Assembly (NCBI GenBank): GCA_004565275.1
Contig: SDOX01000001.1
Span: 62,001-126,000 of the forward strand
DNA from: Nannochloropsis salina CCMP1776
Lineage: Eukaryota; Sar; Eustigmatophyceae; Eustigmatales; Monodopsidaceae
Direction: 5' to 3'
Length of the DNA: 64,000 nucleotides
Every line of letters begins with the position of its first letter. Position 1 is the stretch's first letter. A program made the translations under genes and the position numbers. The notes below the pieces were generated by a model. That model did not search any database and was not told the origin of the DNA. It saw nothing but the letters and a program-made list of their open reading frames with translations. Below, in pieces: positions 51,461 through 61,232 of the stretch.

Positions 51461-53389
51461 ATGATGGAAACATCGAGCAGTAGCCCTGTCTGTATCGAAA
51501 TTTCAGGGTCAGCGGAAGGCAACTGGACTGCGAATAGCATGGACGAAGAAGACACGAAGGAGACCAAACAGGGCTGGAACAAGGGCGCGTATGGGAAGAA
51601 GAGTGACGAGAACGCAATGTTTGGAGAAGAAGAAGATTCCGACTGTCGAGAAATGGATGAGTCACACGCGGCAGAAAAAGATGCACGAAAGACAAAGAGT
51701 ATCAATAACGACGACGAGGACTGCGGCGACGATGCCGACATAGACATGGACCAATATGTGGGCATGGACGGGAATAAATGGCAGGAACAAGACTACCAAC
51801 AACGCCTTTTCCATCGCGTGGACGAATTTGAGGAAGTGTATTGGAATACGCTCCTCCGCCGCGCTCGACGATTCACGCCTGCTCAGGCCCTGTCGGACAT
51901 GCAATCCGTCCCCCTCCCGAAGGCGCGCTTGCGTCGTTTTATTCGCATGGACATGGTCAATGGGCAACAGCACAAAACTGTGATGGGAGAGGTTCAGTGT
52001 CTGGTGGCCAAGGCGTGCGAATTCTTCATTTCTGATCTCAGTCATCGTGCGTATATTTGTGCAGAAGAAGACAGGCGCAAGTGCCTGCAGCGCTGCGACG
52101 TAGCTAGAGGCATCTTTTTGAGCGATATGTTCGACTTCTTGATAGACATAGTGCCCCGGGAATATATGCATATAAAGTGCAAGCGAGGCACGAACCGAAG
52201 TCGGATCTGGCTGGCCTTGGCTACGTTAGAGGCCGGCGATCCGGGGGACGAAATCAATCAGACGGGCACACAAGGCGCGCGAGGGGATACGGAGGAGTGG
52301 GCGGAACGCGTCCTTTCGTCAGCATCTGGCGCTTGTCAGTCCCCCACCTTCTCACTCCCTTCCCCTCCCACGCCCCCCTCCCTCCCCTCCCTGCGCTCCC
52401 AGGAGGCGATCCCTCCCCCCCTACCCCTGTCCCTCTCTCCCTCCAGTACTCCTCCGTCCTCGCTTACACTCGCCTCGACAAGACGTCGCGGGCGTCCCAA
52501 AGGAAGCAAGAACAAGCCGAAGCCTGTACAGCCGCACAGTCAGTACATGGCATCGAGTCGAGGACAGCGACCGGAGGTAGGGGTTGACGCGGCGCAAGGG
52601 CAACCGGGGGGAGGGAACCTGCGCCGGATGAGGAGGGGAAGGGGAGGAGAAGAGGAGAAAGCCGGTGATGGGAGAGAGCGGGATGCCTCGGCCGTCTGCC
52701 TTCTGTCCCGCTTGGGATATTCCTCCCTTCCCGCGGCTCTTTCTTCGTCTTCATGGGCGACCCCAGCTCATCCCACGCAGGGAATGCCGCTTTTCCCATC
52801 AAAGGTGGGAAGGGAGGAGGATAAAGAAGCGGGAGGAGAAAGGATGGAGAGAGAGAAGGGAGATAGCTCGGCGCGACGCTCGCATGGGTGGACGCAACAG
52901 AAGTTGGGAAGTGCGTTTGCACAGGATCAGCAATGCTGTTCCTACACCCGAACCATGAAAGAACAGCCGCGGAGATGGCTGGGACTAGAATTTTCCCACG
53001 TAAAAAAAGGGAAGAGTGAGAAGAAGGAGGAAGAGGAAAGAGAAGAGGATGAGGATGACGGGATGGGAGGCACGGTGGCACGAAGAGCAGAGCATATGGC
53101 GCAGAGTGAGAGTGAGGATGACGAGGAGCTCATCCATGCCCTTCCCGGCTTTGTTGGCCTTGGCGCTGAGGATAGTTGCCCGCCACAGGGGGGCCGTGCA
53201 TGCGCTCCTTTTTCCTCCTCTCCTCCCCCGGCAGATCTGAATCTTCATCCCACATGCGTATATGACACCATGGGTCTTTCAATTCCCTCCTCCTTCCAAC
53301 CGTGCTCCCCGACCTCCCTGGACTTCCCTCCTGCGGACGCGGCCGGAGTCTTGTACCAAACGTATCCCTACCCCCTGTTCTCCCCTTAA
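51461..53389 (+). CDS. NFYC: NF-YC (HAP5) CCAAT-binding subunit with AT-hook
   Basis: One exon, 642 residues. Residues 20-100 are acidic. The histone-fold of NF-YC spans about 151-235: LPKARLRRFIRMD, then VMGEVQCLVAKACEFFISDL, AEEDRRKCLQRCDVARGIF and SDMFDFLIDIVPRE, with LPxARxxR and the closing FDFLxDIVPR being diagnostic. A short helix before it (about 118-140) corresponds to the alpha-N region. Such subunits pair with NF-YB and then NF-YA on CCAAT promoters. About 100 residues later comes an AT-hook, TRRRGRPKGSKNKPKP (about 340-355), which binds the minor groove of AT-rich DNA. The rest is Ser/Pro- and Glu-rich. NF-YC proteins are usually 200-450 residues, so this one is long, and an AT-hook is unusual. 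Confidence 0.93.
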   Translation: MMETSSSSPVCIEISGSAEGNWTANSMDEEDTKETKQGWNKGAYGKKSDENAMFGEEEDSDCREMDESHAAEKDARKTKSINNDDEDCGDDADIDMDQYVGMDGNKWQEQDYQQRLFHRVDEFEEVYWNTLLRRARRFTPAQALSDMQSVPLPKARLRRFIRMDMVNGQQHKTVMGEVQCLVAKACEFFISDLSHRAYICAEEDRRKCLQRCDVARGIFLSDMFDFLIDIVPREYMHIKCKRGTNRSRIWLALATLEAGDPGDEINQTGTQGARGDTEEWAERVLSSASGACQSPTFSLPSPPTPPSLPSLRSQEAIPPPLPLSLSPSSTPPSSLTLASTRRRGRPKGSKNKPKPVQPHSQYMASSRGQRPEVGVDAAQGQPGGGNLRRMRRGRGGEEEKAGDGRERDASAVCLLSRLGYSSLPAALSSSSWATPAHPTQGMPLFPSKVGREEDKEAGGERMEREKGDSSARRSHGWTQQKLGSAFAQDQQCCSYTRTMKEQPRRWLGLEFSHVKKGKSEKKEEEEREEDEDDGMGGTVARRAEHMAQSESEDDEELIHALPGFVGLGAEDSCPPQGGRACAPFSSSPPPADLNLHPTCVYDTMGLSIPSSFQPCSPTSLDFPPADAAGVLYQTYPYPLFSP

Positions 53390-54154
53390 GGCGTGAAGGC
53401 CAAGCAGCTGTATGGATTAGCAACAGGGCCAGCTCGCGTTTGAAATGAGGCACTTGAATGCTTCGCTTTCTCTTCTCCCTTGTGGGCGGCGTCCGTGTTG
53501 AAAAATGCATAGGGGATGGCCAGGAGGGGAAAATGGAAAAGAAGAAGGCGTCGTTAAACGACGAAGAGAGAGAGATTCACGTTGGATTCCCTTAAACCTT
53601 GGACTTTATCAAGAGGATATGTAAGTATTGCGTGCGAATATGCGGGTCTCACGATGATAAAATGTAACAATTGCACAGAGGGAACAAATCCGAAGAGAGA
53701 AAGTCGGACTTGGGATGTAACGAAGAACATTCCTCTTGCTCGCGAGGCCTTCCACTCCTCTCAGGAGCAAAGGGCAGGCCGTAGGTTTAGTGAAACAAAG
53801 TGAGAGAGGCAATGTTGTGAAGAGTCAAGGGGCAAAAGTCAAATATGTGGCAAATCTTTACACCGGAATAAAGGGGAACCTGGATGTGCGGGCGATGCTA
53901 TTTATAGGCCCTCCTGCCCTACCAAAAGAAGTCATGGAAAAAGAGCTTGACATTCCTCAGTCCCCAGAGGATAGTCATTGTGCATCTATACTTTTGTTAC
54001 AACCTTTCGACACGCGATGCCCTCTTTGCCTTCGTGCTACAAATGCGATGCTGGCCCCTTCCTGTACTTGTCTACTTTACAAAGTCATTGCCTGACCCTC
54101 TACACGCGACGTCCTTATTCATCTTCGTCCCTACACACCTGACAGCGCTTTTTA
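53390..54154. other. Convergent intergenic region
   Basis: 765 bases between the 3' ends of NF-YC and the Nudix gene. Only short chance open frames are present. Nothing else seen. Confidence 0.45.
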
Positions 54155-56005
54155 TCATGTGGAAACCGTCATCTCTCCTTCAGATATCCCGATACCATCC
54201 CTCTTCCCGTCCCCCTTCCCTCTTCCCCCTCTCCCTCCTCTCCCTCCTCTACCCCCAACGCCCCCCCCGCGCCCTCCGCGCTGTTGCCTCCCTTTCTCCG
54301 CGCTACAATTCCTTCTTTCGCTCCTCAACTCTTCATTTCTTTTTTGTTTGGCATTGTCGACGGCGGTAGCCTTTCCTCTCATTCCTTTTACCGTCCACGC
54401 CTCCCGGCTCGTCTCATTCGTTTCCTCTAAGCCCTCCTCTCCCCTGTAGAAGAACCCAAAAAATGCCATGGAGTCATCTGTGAAATCCAAACTCGGCAGC
54501 CGTCCAAAGCTACCGTTCTTCCCCCCACCCTCCTCCTCCTCTTCGCCCAAGCGTACCCACCCTGCGCTCTCTTCCTTCGCCTCCCGAAAAGCAGCCTCTA
54601 GGCTGCTCTCCCCGACCTCCCTCTTTCCTCCAAATGCATCGACCGTAAACCGTTCTGGCCACTCCTGGCCCATCGCTAACAGGGCCGGCATGCGCAAAAT
54701 CCGTCCTTCCACCTTCAGGATTGCTTTAGCGACGACTTCGCGAGTCAGTTTCCGTGACAGGATCCGTCCTAGATGGTGCCCGACGGCATTGGGTTCCTCT
54801 TTTCCTCCGTGATAGGGGTGAGTGATCTCGAAAAGTGCATCCAGGAAGGAAGCCTTTGCAAGTTCAAGAGAAGAATTAAAGGAGGGAAATCGTCCGGAGG
54901 ACGGAAGCGGAGCGGCCAAGAGACAGCAAGCTTCGTCGTCCGACATCCGGGTAGCTTGTGCCTTAAAAGCGTAGCGAGCAGCGAAGGCCTGAAGCTGGTG
55001 CAGGTCACCCACGATGATTGCTGCACCGTGGAGCGACCAAGGCGAAAGAGTCGGCGTCGGTGTGGCTGATTTGTAGCCCCCCCCACTCCGCAAAGAGGGC
55101 CCGGGCGCAGAGGAAGGCTGGGAAGGAGAGAGAGGACGAGGCACAGACTTCCGGCAACATTTCGCCAGGCGCAGGTGTGAATTTGAGTTGACCCCCTTTA
55201 GAACAGTGAGGGCGGCCTGCTCCCCCTCCAGGGTGTGCTCGGAACAATTGTAGACGAGAATGGGCTTGATGGCTTCTCTGTGGTTGTGTTTGTGCGTTCT
55301 CATGCTGATCACGTACCCCTTGGTCTCCCCGGTCTCCATCCTCCGCTTCCAGAATGCTCCCCGGCATTCGCATACAGGCGTGTGTAGCTCAAAGTCAGGA
55401 TCCATCTTTGATCTTGCTGTCACAAGAAGGCTAAGGTCATTTGAGAGGCAGGTAAGCGATGATATTGACGCAGTGGACTTTTGTGTCCTGCTTCGTGTTC
55501 GACGCATCTTGGAGCCGGAATCATCGTCTGCCTTGACAAGTGTGGCTGAGTGAGAGGCTGTGGATTGGGAGAGCATGGTTTCATCTGTCATGGTGGTAGA
55601 TGATGTCTGAATGACGTCCTCTGCGGGCCCCATCCTGCTTTCTTTTGAAACCGAAGATACATTTGTAGTGCGAACAAAGCTGGCAGCACTTGATAAGTTC
55701 CCTTGAGCCACCTGTCTAAAAGTGCTCTTGGCTTCCCGTTTTTTTTGATTTTGCCTCTCTCTTCGATTGGCCTTGCCCATGTCTGCAATCTCAACCTCCC
55801 CCTCAATGTGACCCAATGCCCTTGAAAAACAGGAATGAGAGACACGACCTGCGCTTTCGTCGTCCAGCGCAAGAGATGCAAGATTTGATTCTAGGTCGCT
55901 TGGAGATAGGGAAGAGCCATGGCCATCTTTGTCGTCGTTAGGTATTGCTTGCAGTGCAGATGGAGATGTGTCGATACCTTCCATGCAAAAGCTTGCGCGG
56001 GGCAT
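54155..56005 (-). CDS. Nudix hydrolase with RGG-repeat tail
   Basis: One exon, 616 residues from MPRASFCMEG. The first 200 residues are polar and contain a basic helix (KANRRERQNQKKREAK). A cysteine-bearing stretch follows (TPVCECRGAFWKRR). The Nudix box lies at about 452-475: GGKREVGESSLEAAFREAKEESAG, which keeps G, E, RE and EE of GX5EX7REUXEEXGU, with Ala at the last Gly. The preceding VEGRILRMPALL and EWPERFTVDAF fit the flanking strands. Nudix enzymes cleave nucleoside diphosphates linked to another group. After the fold is a basic Arg-rich helix and a tail of RGG repeats (about 583-608), a common RNA-binding and arginine-methylation site, which suggests an RNA-linked substrate such as a cap (inference). 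The frame extends upstream without an ATG, so an extra 5' exon is possible. Confidence 0.78.
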   Translation of the reverse strand: MPRASFCMEGIDTSPSALQAIPNDDKDGHGSSLSPSDLESNLASLALDDESAGRVSHSCFSRALGHIEGEVEIADMGKANRRERQNQKKREAKSTFRQVAQGNLSSAASFVRTTNVSSVSKESRMGPAEDVIQTSSTTMTDETMLSQSTASHSATLVKADDDSGSKMRRTRSRTQKSTASISSLTCLSNDLSLLVTARSKMDPDFELHTPVCECRGAFWKRRMETGETKGYVISMRTHKHNHREAIKPILVYNCSEHTLEGEQAALTVLKGVNSNSHLRLAKCCRKSVPRPLSPSQPSSAPGPSLRSGGGYKSATPTPTLSPWSLHGAAIIVGDLHQLQAFAARYAFKAQATRMSDDEACCLLAAPLPSSGRFPSFNSSLELAKASFLDALFEITHPYHGGKEEPNAVGHHLGRILSRKLTREVVAKAILKVEGRILRMPALLAMGQEWPERFTVDAFGGKREVGESSLEAAFREAKEESAGWVRLGEEEEEGGGKNGSFGRLPSLDFTDDSMAFFGFFYRGEEGLEETNETSREAWTVKGMRGKATAVDNAKQKRNEELRSERRNCSAEKGRQQRGGRGGGVGGRGGRGGRGGRGKGDGKRDGIGISEGEMTVST

Positions 56006-57146
56006 GCAGCAGCGCTTGGCGGCAGGTTTCAAAGCAAGGATAAATTCGAAGATATCCAAGCTCTAAGATCTGAGACGCTATCTAGCAAGAAATGATGAGT
56101 GTAAGGGGGTCAAAGAGGGGCATCGGTTTCAGCACCGTGCGTGTGTGGTCATTTCTAGAGGAAGAAGCAAAGACATGATGCTTCACAGATACGGTCCACC
56201 CCCGGAGGAAGAAGGTGGATACGCGTTTTTTTTAGAGGTTATCCCAGCATTTTCGGAGTCTTTTGTTCCTTGAGGTTTTTACCGTACGTACCAAATAAGG
56301 TCTTCAAAACTTTCACGAGTATGTGCTGCTAGGAATGGTGGTAAAGACTTTATGTTTTGGCACCATGCCCCAGTGGCTCGGGGCTAGACGCGGCCGCCAG
56401 CCGTTTAATTGTGCTTCAACCGTTAAACTAGGTCCCTGAGAAAGGGCCTAGCATGTACCCAGCCTTAATACCACAAGGCAGTACATTTTACGAATTCAAC
56501 CTGCGTGCGTAAACATGAGAACTATTTATTATCGGAATGATCAGTGAAAACTCATTGTGCACACTAAATCGATCCTAAAATCGTGTCGAGAATTCCAACC
56601 CAACCTCGCCATGTGCAACGAGGAAGGAGGGACGAGAGGATTGTTGCTGAAAACCGGCAAACGTTGGGTGGAAGTCTCCCAATAGAGCGAGTTCCTCCAG
56701 AGCTGTGACACATGTTATCTGATTTTATTGCTTGAATACAAATTATTCTTCGCCCTTTGCATATGCGGGCCACAATTTGTTGGCGCCCCTTGGTCCAGTA
56801 AAAGACGGGAGGCTTTGAGTACGTTCGTTCCTTCTATTTTTCAAAATTGCGCTTTTATCGCAAAGGACGGTTGCAAGTTGTAAGTAAGAAGGACGCCGGC
56901 CCTCACGATGAAAGTGTGTATTAAGCAGGGAGGACTCAAAGTGACGTCTTTTGGGATGCTAAATTACGGCCATGCCTCCAGATCGTCCCAAATGCGAGCT
57001 TGCCTGTGCCCCCTCCATGTCTTTTTCGACATATTAATGAATTGACCTAATCCCTCCCCCCATTTTTATGTTTCACAGCGTTGAGAGTGAAGAAATAACA
57101 CGGGTACATTGTACGAAAGGCTGACGAGTGCGAGTACCTGTAGAGC
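56006..57146. other. Divergent region, Nudix / HMGS-KS
   Basis: 1141 AT-rich bases with both promoters. I looked for tRNA-like cloverleafs and found none. A TAG lies 3 bases before the HMGS-KS ATG and is in frame, so it closes the upstream frame. Confidence 0.45.
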
Positions 57147-60100
57147 ATGAAGACGGGGTTTGTAGATGCCGCTAGTGCCTGCTCCTCGCAAACAGGCGCC
57201 AGCAAATTTGTAGCGGAGGCGGCCTTTGGAATAGAGAATGCCCTTGAAAATTCACTTTGTTTCTGGTTAGAGTATGCTGGTTTGACACACGAACTAGCCC
57301 TTGAATGGGCGCGGCCGTTGCTTATCAGCGGGGTTGTTATCCTCGTTCTTACCGTGGTTGCCTGGAGTCGTCGCCTGGTGGAAGCCCTTGAAAGTGACCG
57401 CCCAAACTACACGGATCTGAAAGGTCGACTCAATAATCCCACGTATCCGAGCTTGGCAAGCATCAAAGAGGACCCTTCGCACTACCAGCCGGGATCGCAC
57501 AATTCTAGCTTGTATGGTGGAGGGCGCCGACCCCAGAACGTGGGTATTCTGGCTGCTGAGATATACTTCCCGTCGACCTACGTGCGACAAACGTTGCTCG
57601 AGAAGGCGCATGGAGTGAGTCAAGGGAAGTTTACTTCGGGACTGGGACAGGCAGGCATGGCGTTTGTGGGGGACCGGGAAGATATCAATTCCATCGCTCT
57701 GACGGTGGTGGAAAATTTGCTCAACAAGTATGAAATTCCACGGGAGAAGGTGGGACGCTTGGAGGTAGGCACAGAGACGCTGGTAGACCGGGCGAAATCG
57801 ACCAAAACCGTGCTGATGTCGTTGTTCGAGGCGTCCGGCAACACGGACATTGAAGGGACCACGGTGGTGAACGCCTGCTATGGGGGCACTGCCGCCCTCC
57901 TGAATGCCCTGGCGTGGGTAGAGAGCAGCGGATGGGACGGACGGTACGCCATCGTGGTGTCTGCCGACATTGCCATTTATGCCGACGGCCCTGCCAAGCC
58001 CACAGGCGGATGTGGCGCCGTGGCGTTGCTGGTGGGTCCCGATGCCCCCTTAGTAATCGATCCTCAGCTGCGAGCTACGCACGCAAGCAACACATGGGAT
58101 TTCTTCAAACCCAAATTTGCGAGCGAATACCCGGAAGTGGACGGGAAAATGAGCAAAGACTGTTATTTGAAGGCCCTGGACGACTGCTACATGCGCTTTG
58201 CGGGAAAACAAGAGGAGGCTTTCGGGAAACCTTTCAAGGCCGACGCCATCGATTACTTCTGCTTCCACCACCCGTACAACAAACTGGTGCAGAAGGCTTT
58301 TGGACGCTTGTTCTTCATGGACGCGCGCCGGGGCAAATTGAAGAAGGCGGAAGGGTGGGAGAGTCTGGACCCCTGGATCAGTAATTCCTTGGAGGAAACG
58401 TACGACGACCGAGATCTGGAGACCTTGCTCCGAGGGTTGAGTCACGATCGGTTCTCGAAACGCGTGGCACCGTCCTGCCTGGTCAGTATGCAAGTAGGAA
58501 ACACGTACACAGCTTCCGTGTACATGAATTTGGTGTGCCTGATCGCTCAGAAGGCGGAAGCTTTGGTGGGAAAGCGCATCTTGGTCTACTCGTTCGGTTC
58601 GGGGGCGTTGGCCACGATCTTTCAGATCACCGGGCGGCAGCCGTCCTCCTCCGTGAATGCATCCAGGTTCACCCTTGCCAAGATTGCCTCCGCCGTCAAC
58701 CTTATGGATCGATTGCTGGAGCGGGAGACGGTCACGCCCGAGGAGCTTTCAGAAGCCATCCGGATCCGAGAGAAGAATGTGAATCGCGGCGGTTTCGTCC
58801 CTCAGTACTCAGTTTCCAGCCTCTTTCCCGGCACATTCTACTTGGAGGAAGTCCGGCCTGATTTCACCCGTGTCTACCTCCGCAAGTCATCCACGGCCCC
58901 GCGGATCAAGGGCCTTTTCTACCCGGTGCACGGTTCCAGCAAGGTCATCATGGTGGAAAAAGTCCTGACCACACCCCGGGATGGAGAAGGCGAGCAAATC
59001 TTCAGCCCCTTTGTCCGCGAATTGGAATTGCCAGAGGACGAGGATGGGCATGAAATCATTTCTTCCTGCGCCTCTTCGAACTCGCCGAATTCCTCCATTG
59101 CGTCCACGCCGTCCCCCAAGAAAACGGCCTCCTCCTCGCCTGCGGCCGAGCGCACGGAGACAGTGCTGGCCCCGGGGCATAAGAGCGCCTACACCAGCAG
59201 CACCCACAGCCATGCAGGCAGCACCCGGACGTTCACCTTCCCGTCCGTGCCTGAGACCCAAGCATTGTGCCTCGGATCTCCATCCTGTGGCGTCTCTGCC
59301 TCCGTTCCCACCATCACCCGGTCATCCTCGTCCCTTCAGGCCACCACACCGCTCTCGACCAAGTCCTCAGCCCTGCTCTCCCTCACGCACGAAGAAGCGC
59401 TCATGTCCATGCTGAAGGCGTCCCTGACCACCGCTGCGGCCCCTCCCGTACATCAGCATGCTAAAAGCCCTATCGTCATCTCTGGGGTGGCTGCCGGCTT
59501 ACCAGGCAAAGAACGAGAGGTGTTCTCAGCAACCAATCTCGCAGATTTGGTCAACGGCACCAATTTTATCACCTCGCTGAGCGCAGAAACCAAGGCGGAA
59601 CTGATCGACAGGAACGTGGTTCAATTGAAAAAGAACCCGGACGGCAGCTCCCGAAAAGTGGCAGTGGACTCGGACGAGAAGGTCATGAAACTGGGTGCAC
59701 AACTTGGGAAATTCGACCTGACACTGTATGGAGTGAGCCCGGCGATGGTGGCGACCATGGATACGGTGGTGCAAGTCGCCATTGCTGCGGGCTTGGAGGC
59801 CTTGAAGGACGCTGGAATTGTGGAGGGGACCCACAGGAATCTAGCATCCTGGCAACTACCCGAGCACATGCGAGACGGGACCGGTGTCGTGTATGCCACG
59901 TCGTTCCCGGCCCTGGAGGCGGCCGTCTCGGAGGTCATGCGTTTTTTGCACTCCAAGCAAAAATCACTGACCCAGTCGAAAGCCCTCTTGGACTCGGTCA
60001 AGAAGCAGTTGGTCGCCACATGCGGGGGCTGGGAGCATGTCGGGCCCGAGGACAAAGCGGCGTACGAACAGCTTCAGAAATCCTTGGAAGCGGATTTGAA

Positions 60101-61232
60101 CGACCCGGATGCTGAGTACGAATTTGATCGAAAATTTTTGTTCCGAATACTTGTCTTAGGGAATGCCCAGTTGGCTCAGATTGTAGGAGCCCGTGGGCCG
60201 AACATGCAGACGAATGCGGCTTGCGCAGGGACCACTCAGGCCATTGCAATCGGGCAAGACATTATTCAGCAAGGGCGGTGCGAGCGTTTGGTCGTTATCG
60301 CTTCCGACAATGCCTCGGGAGACGTGTTGATACCTTGGCTGGGGTCTGGGTTCCGCGCGTTGGGAGCCGCATCGATCGCAGCCACAGTGGCAGAAGCAGC
60401 GATCCCCTTTGACAAGCGCCGGACAGGCCTGGTTCTCGGCGCGGGGGCGATCGGAATGGTGCTGGAAACTGAGGCGGCTGTCGCTCGACGATACGCGGAG
60501 AAGACGGGCCTCTTACCGCTCTCTTTGACGCGAAACAGCAGCAGTGCCTCAACAACTTCCACTGCTTCTTCCCTGGCCTCTCGCTCGGGCCCGACTGCGA
60601 CCATTTCCGAGCAGCACATCAAGGACTTCGGCCTCGCCTTACGCATCCGGCTGATTGACACGCAGTATAGTAATAGCGCATACCATGGGGCAGCGCTAGA
60701 CCAACACCACATTGCTGGGGAGTTGGAGCGATTCTTGGTGGCGCTGGAAAAGAAGTTTGGAATCACTCGACAGGCTATTGCCAGAGAGGGGGTCTACCTG
60801 TCGCATGAAACAAGTACACATGCCTCGGATGCGTCCTCTTGCGCCGCTAACGAGATTTTCGCCCTGCGCACATGTTTCGGAGAGGAGGGCATGAAGAATT
60901 TGGTGATATTGAATACCAAGGGGTACACAGGACATCCCATGGGCGTCTCCTTCGAGGATATCGCCGCTGTGCAGATCCTGAGATCGGGAATCATCCCTCG
61001 AGTTGCTAATTTGGATGAAGCCAGCACAGATCCGTATTTGGGGAGCATCAATCTGGGGAAAGGGGGAAAATACGCGGCACGGTATGCGTTGCGTTTCTCA
61101 GCAGGATTCGGCAGTCAAGTTGCCTTTGCCTTGTACGGACATTTCGGGGGAGAAGTGTCTGGGGGGGTAGGCGGAGAAGAAGGAGAAGGGGGGTACTATG
61201 CCGGGGTACATTCGACAGGCGCCCAGCCATAG
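57147..61232 (+). CDS. Membrane-anchored HMG-CoA synthase fused to beta-ketoacyl synthase
   Basis: One exon, 1361 residues. A membrane segment lies at about 57-73 (LLISGVVILVLTVVAW). HMG-CoA synthase spans about 131-625. It has Glu210 in EVGTETLVDRAKS, the acyl-carrying Cys244 in NACYGGTAAL, His374 in FCFHHPYNKLVQKA, and the GNTYTASVYMNL and YSFGSGALATIF motifs, so the whole triad is kept. A Ser/Thr/Pro-rich linker (about 640-770) follows. A second enzyme spans about 775-1345, a ketoacyl synthase with Cys1026 in TNAACAGTTQA, His1220 in LSHETSTHASD, and Lys1258/His1263 in NTKGYTGHPMG. HMGS condenses acetyl-CoA with acetoacetyl-CoA to HMG-CoA at the head of the mevalonate pathway; ketoacyl synthases condense acyl and malonyl units. 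The fusion suggests the KS supplies the beta-ketoacyl substrate. No ACP domain is present. The start has an in-frame stop 6 bases upstream. Confidence 0.94.
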   Translation: MKTGFVDAASACSSQTGASKFVAEAAFGIENALENSLCFWLEYAGLTHELALEWARPLLISGVVILVLTVVAWSRRLVEALESDRPNYTDLKGRLNNPTYPSLASIKEDPSHYQPGSHNSSLYGGGRRPQNVGILAAEIYFPSTYVRQTLLEKAHGVSQGKFTSGLGQAGMAFVGDREDINSIALTVVENLLNKYEIPREKVGRLEVGTETLVDRAKSTKTVLMSLFEASGNTDIEGTTVVNACYGGTAALLNALAWVESSGWDGRYAIVVSADIAIYADGPAKPTGGCGAVALLVGPDAPLVIDPQLRATHASNTWDFFKPKFASEYPEVDGKMSKDCYLKALDDCYMRFAGKQEEAFGKPFKADAIDYFCFHHPYNKLVQKAFGRLFFMDARRGKLKKAEGWESLDPWISNSLEETYDDRDLETLLRGLSHDRFSKRVAPSCLVSMQVGNTYTASVYMNLVCLIAQKAEALVGKRILVYSFGSGALATIFQITGRQPSSSVNASRFTLAKIASAVNLMDRLLERETVTPEELSEAIRIREKNVNRGGFVPQYSVSSLFPGTFYLEEVRPDFTRVYLRKSSTAPRIKGLFYPVHGSSKVIMVEKVLTTPRDGEGEQIFSPFVRELELPEDEDGHEIISSCASSNSPNSSIASTPSPKKTASSSPAAERTETVLAPGHKSAYTSSTHSHAGSTRTFTFPSVPETQALCLGSPSCGVSASVPTITRSSSSLQATTPLSTKSSALLSLTHEEALMSMLKASLTTAAAPPVHQHAKSPIVISGVAAGLPGKEREVFSATNLADLVNGTNFITSLSAETKAELIDRNVVQLKKNPDGSSRKVAVDSDEKVMKLGAQLGKFDLTLYGVSPAMVATMDTVVQVAIAAGLEALKDAGIVEGTHRNLASWQLPEHMRDGTGVVYATSFPALEAAVSEVMRFLHSKQKSLTQSKALLDSVKKQLVATCGGWEHVGPEDKAAYEQLQKSLEADLNDPDAEYEFDRKFLFRILVLGNAQLAQIVGARGPNMQTNAACAGTTQAIAIGQDIIQQGRCERLVVIASDNASGDVLIPWLGSGFRALGAASIAATVAEAAIPFDKRRTGLVLGAGAIGMVLETEAAVARRYAEKTGLLPLSLTRNSSSASTTSTASSLASRSGPTATISEQHIKDFGLALRIRLIDTQYSNSAYHGAALDQHHIAGELERFLVALEKKFGITRQAIAREGVYLSHETSTHASDASSCAANEIFALRTCFGEEGMKNLVILNTKGYTGHPMGVSFEDIAAVQILRSGIIPRVANLDEASTDPYLGSINLGKGGKYAARYALRFSAGFGSQVAFALYGHFGGEVSGGVGGEEGEGGYYAGVHSTGAQP

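Noticed and set aside
54159-54449. Plus-strand open frame opposite the RGG tail of the Nudix gene
   Set aside because: Pro/Leu repeats that are the complement of RGG codons.
56340-56480. Possible tRNA or small RNA near a GC-rich patch
   Set aside because: No acceptor stem pairing or T-loop GTTCGA sequence could be found.
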